From positions 21,979 through 85,978 of the forward strand of contig CALLFZ010000033.1 in assembly GCA_938010045.1 (NCBI GenBank): a DNA stretch of 64,000 bases. The letters run 5' to 3'. Below the pieces are notes generated by a model. It was not told where the DNA came from, did no database searches, and worked only from the letters and a program-made list of their open reading frames with translations. This document shows positions 63,986 to 64,000 of the stretch, piece after piece. Position numbers and translations under genes: made by a program. Every line of letters begins with the position of its first letter. Position 1 is the stretch's first letter. This stretch comes from an uncultured bacterium (lineage in GTDB: Bacteria; Verrucomicrobiota; Kiritimatiellia; PWTM01).

Positions 63986-64000
63986 GCCTCGCAGCAGGCC

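Noticed and set aside
1..64000. tRNA, rRNA, CRISPR arrays, prophage or complete insertion sequences
   Set aside because: By eye no cloverleaf with a GGTTCGANTCC-type arm in an intergenic region, no regularly spaced direct repeats and no transposase, integrase or capsid gene were found; a tRNAscan-type run would be decisive.

Overview
The window is very GC-rich bacterial chromosome, densely packed, with many ATGA/GTGA stop-start overlaps. The gene content fits the PVC superphylum, most likely Verrucomicrobiota or Kiritimatiellota. The supporting evidence is a Tat-exported Gfo/Idh/MocA dehydrogenase, a Tat-exported aldo/keto reductase, a Cys-type sulfatase, many glycoside hydrolases (GH43, GH27, GH106-like, GH127-like, BNR sialidase-like), a remnant of an autotransporter-associated beta-strand-repeat protein, and a membrane-anchored terpenoid-cyclase-fold repeat protein. 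The taxonomic call is an inference. No phage, CRISPR array, complete insertion sequence, rRNA or tRNA was recognised.

Layout. 0-2.5 kb: 3' end of lysS, then lolC/E-type permease and lolD (+). 2.9-6.8 kb: cysS-tmk-holB operon and a UbiA-family prenyltransferase (-). 7-9.8 kb: nadE coupled to a secreted GH43-like enzyme (+). 10-14 kb: comM, a murein amidase and an oxidoreductase (-). 14-16.6 kb: an orphan BtuF-like binding protein coupled to a Tat lipoprotein with a sugar-isomerase fold (+). 17-26.8 kb: tgt-yajC-secDF, a DUF2339/DUF3999-like membrane pair, folE and a lysine-2,3-aminomutase-family radical SAM enzyme (+). 27-32 kb: carboxynorspermidine decarboxylase and dehydrogenase, a membrane-tethered phosphoesterase and an MBL-fold hydrolase (-). 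32-35 kb: UvrD-like helicase and NUDIX hydrolase (-). 35-39 kb: glycosyltransferase, folK and a GH27 alpha-galactosidase (+). 39-46 kb: O-antigen ligase, aldo/keto reductase, a huge GH106-like hydrolase, an iron-sulfur protein and a cupin (-). 46-48 kb: the toroid-fold membrane protein (-). 48-53 kb: KduD-like dehydrogenase, GH127-like enzyme, sulfatase and Fe-alcohol dehydrogenase (+). 53-56.7 kb: NlpC-like membrane protein, HIT protein, UDP-glucuronate epimerase-like enzyme and nitroreductase (+). 56.6-58.4 kb: Tat oxidoreductase coupled to a SLOG/YpsA-like protein (-). 59.5-63.2 kb: flippase, GT2 glycosyltransferase and BNR sialidase-like protein (+). 63.2-64 kb: a decayed beta-strand-repeat gene and a short interspersed repeat.

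The genes combine housekeeping functions with surface-polysaccharide synthesis (GT4, GT2, flippase, O-antigen ligase, epimerase) and degradation of decorated, probably sulfated plant or algal polysaccharides. Two patterns cut across the window. Several genes without a Shine-Dalgarno sequence have a promoter-like -35/-10 pair so close to the start codon that their transcripts would be leaderless or nearly so, while many catabolic genes carry strong AGGAG-type sites. A TGGGGACAGG-type repeat occurs in inverted and direct copies in two intergenic patches about 37 kb apart.
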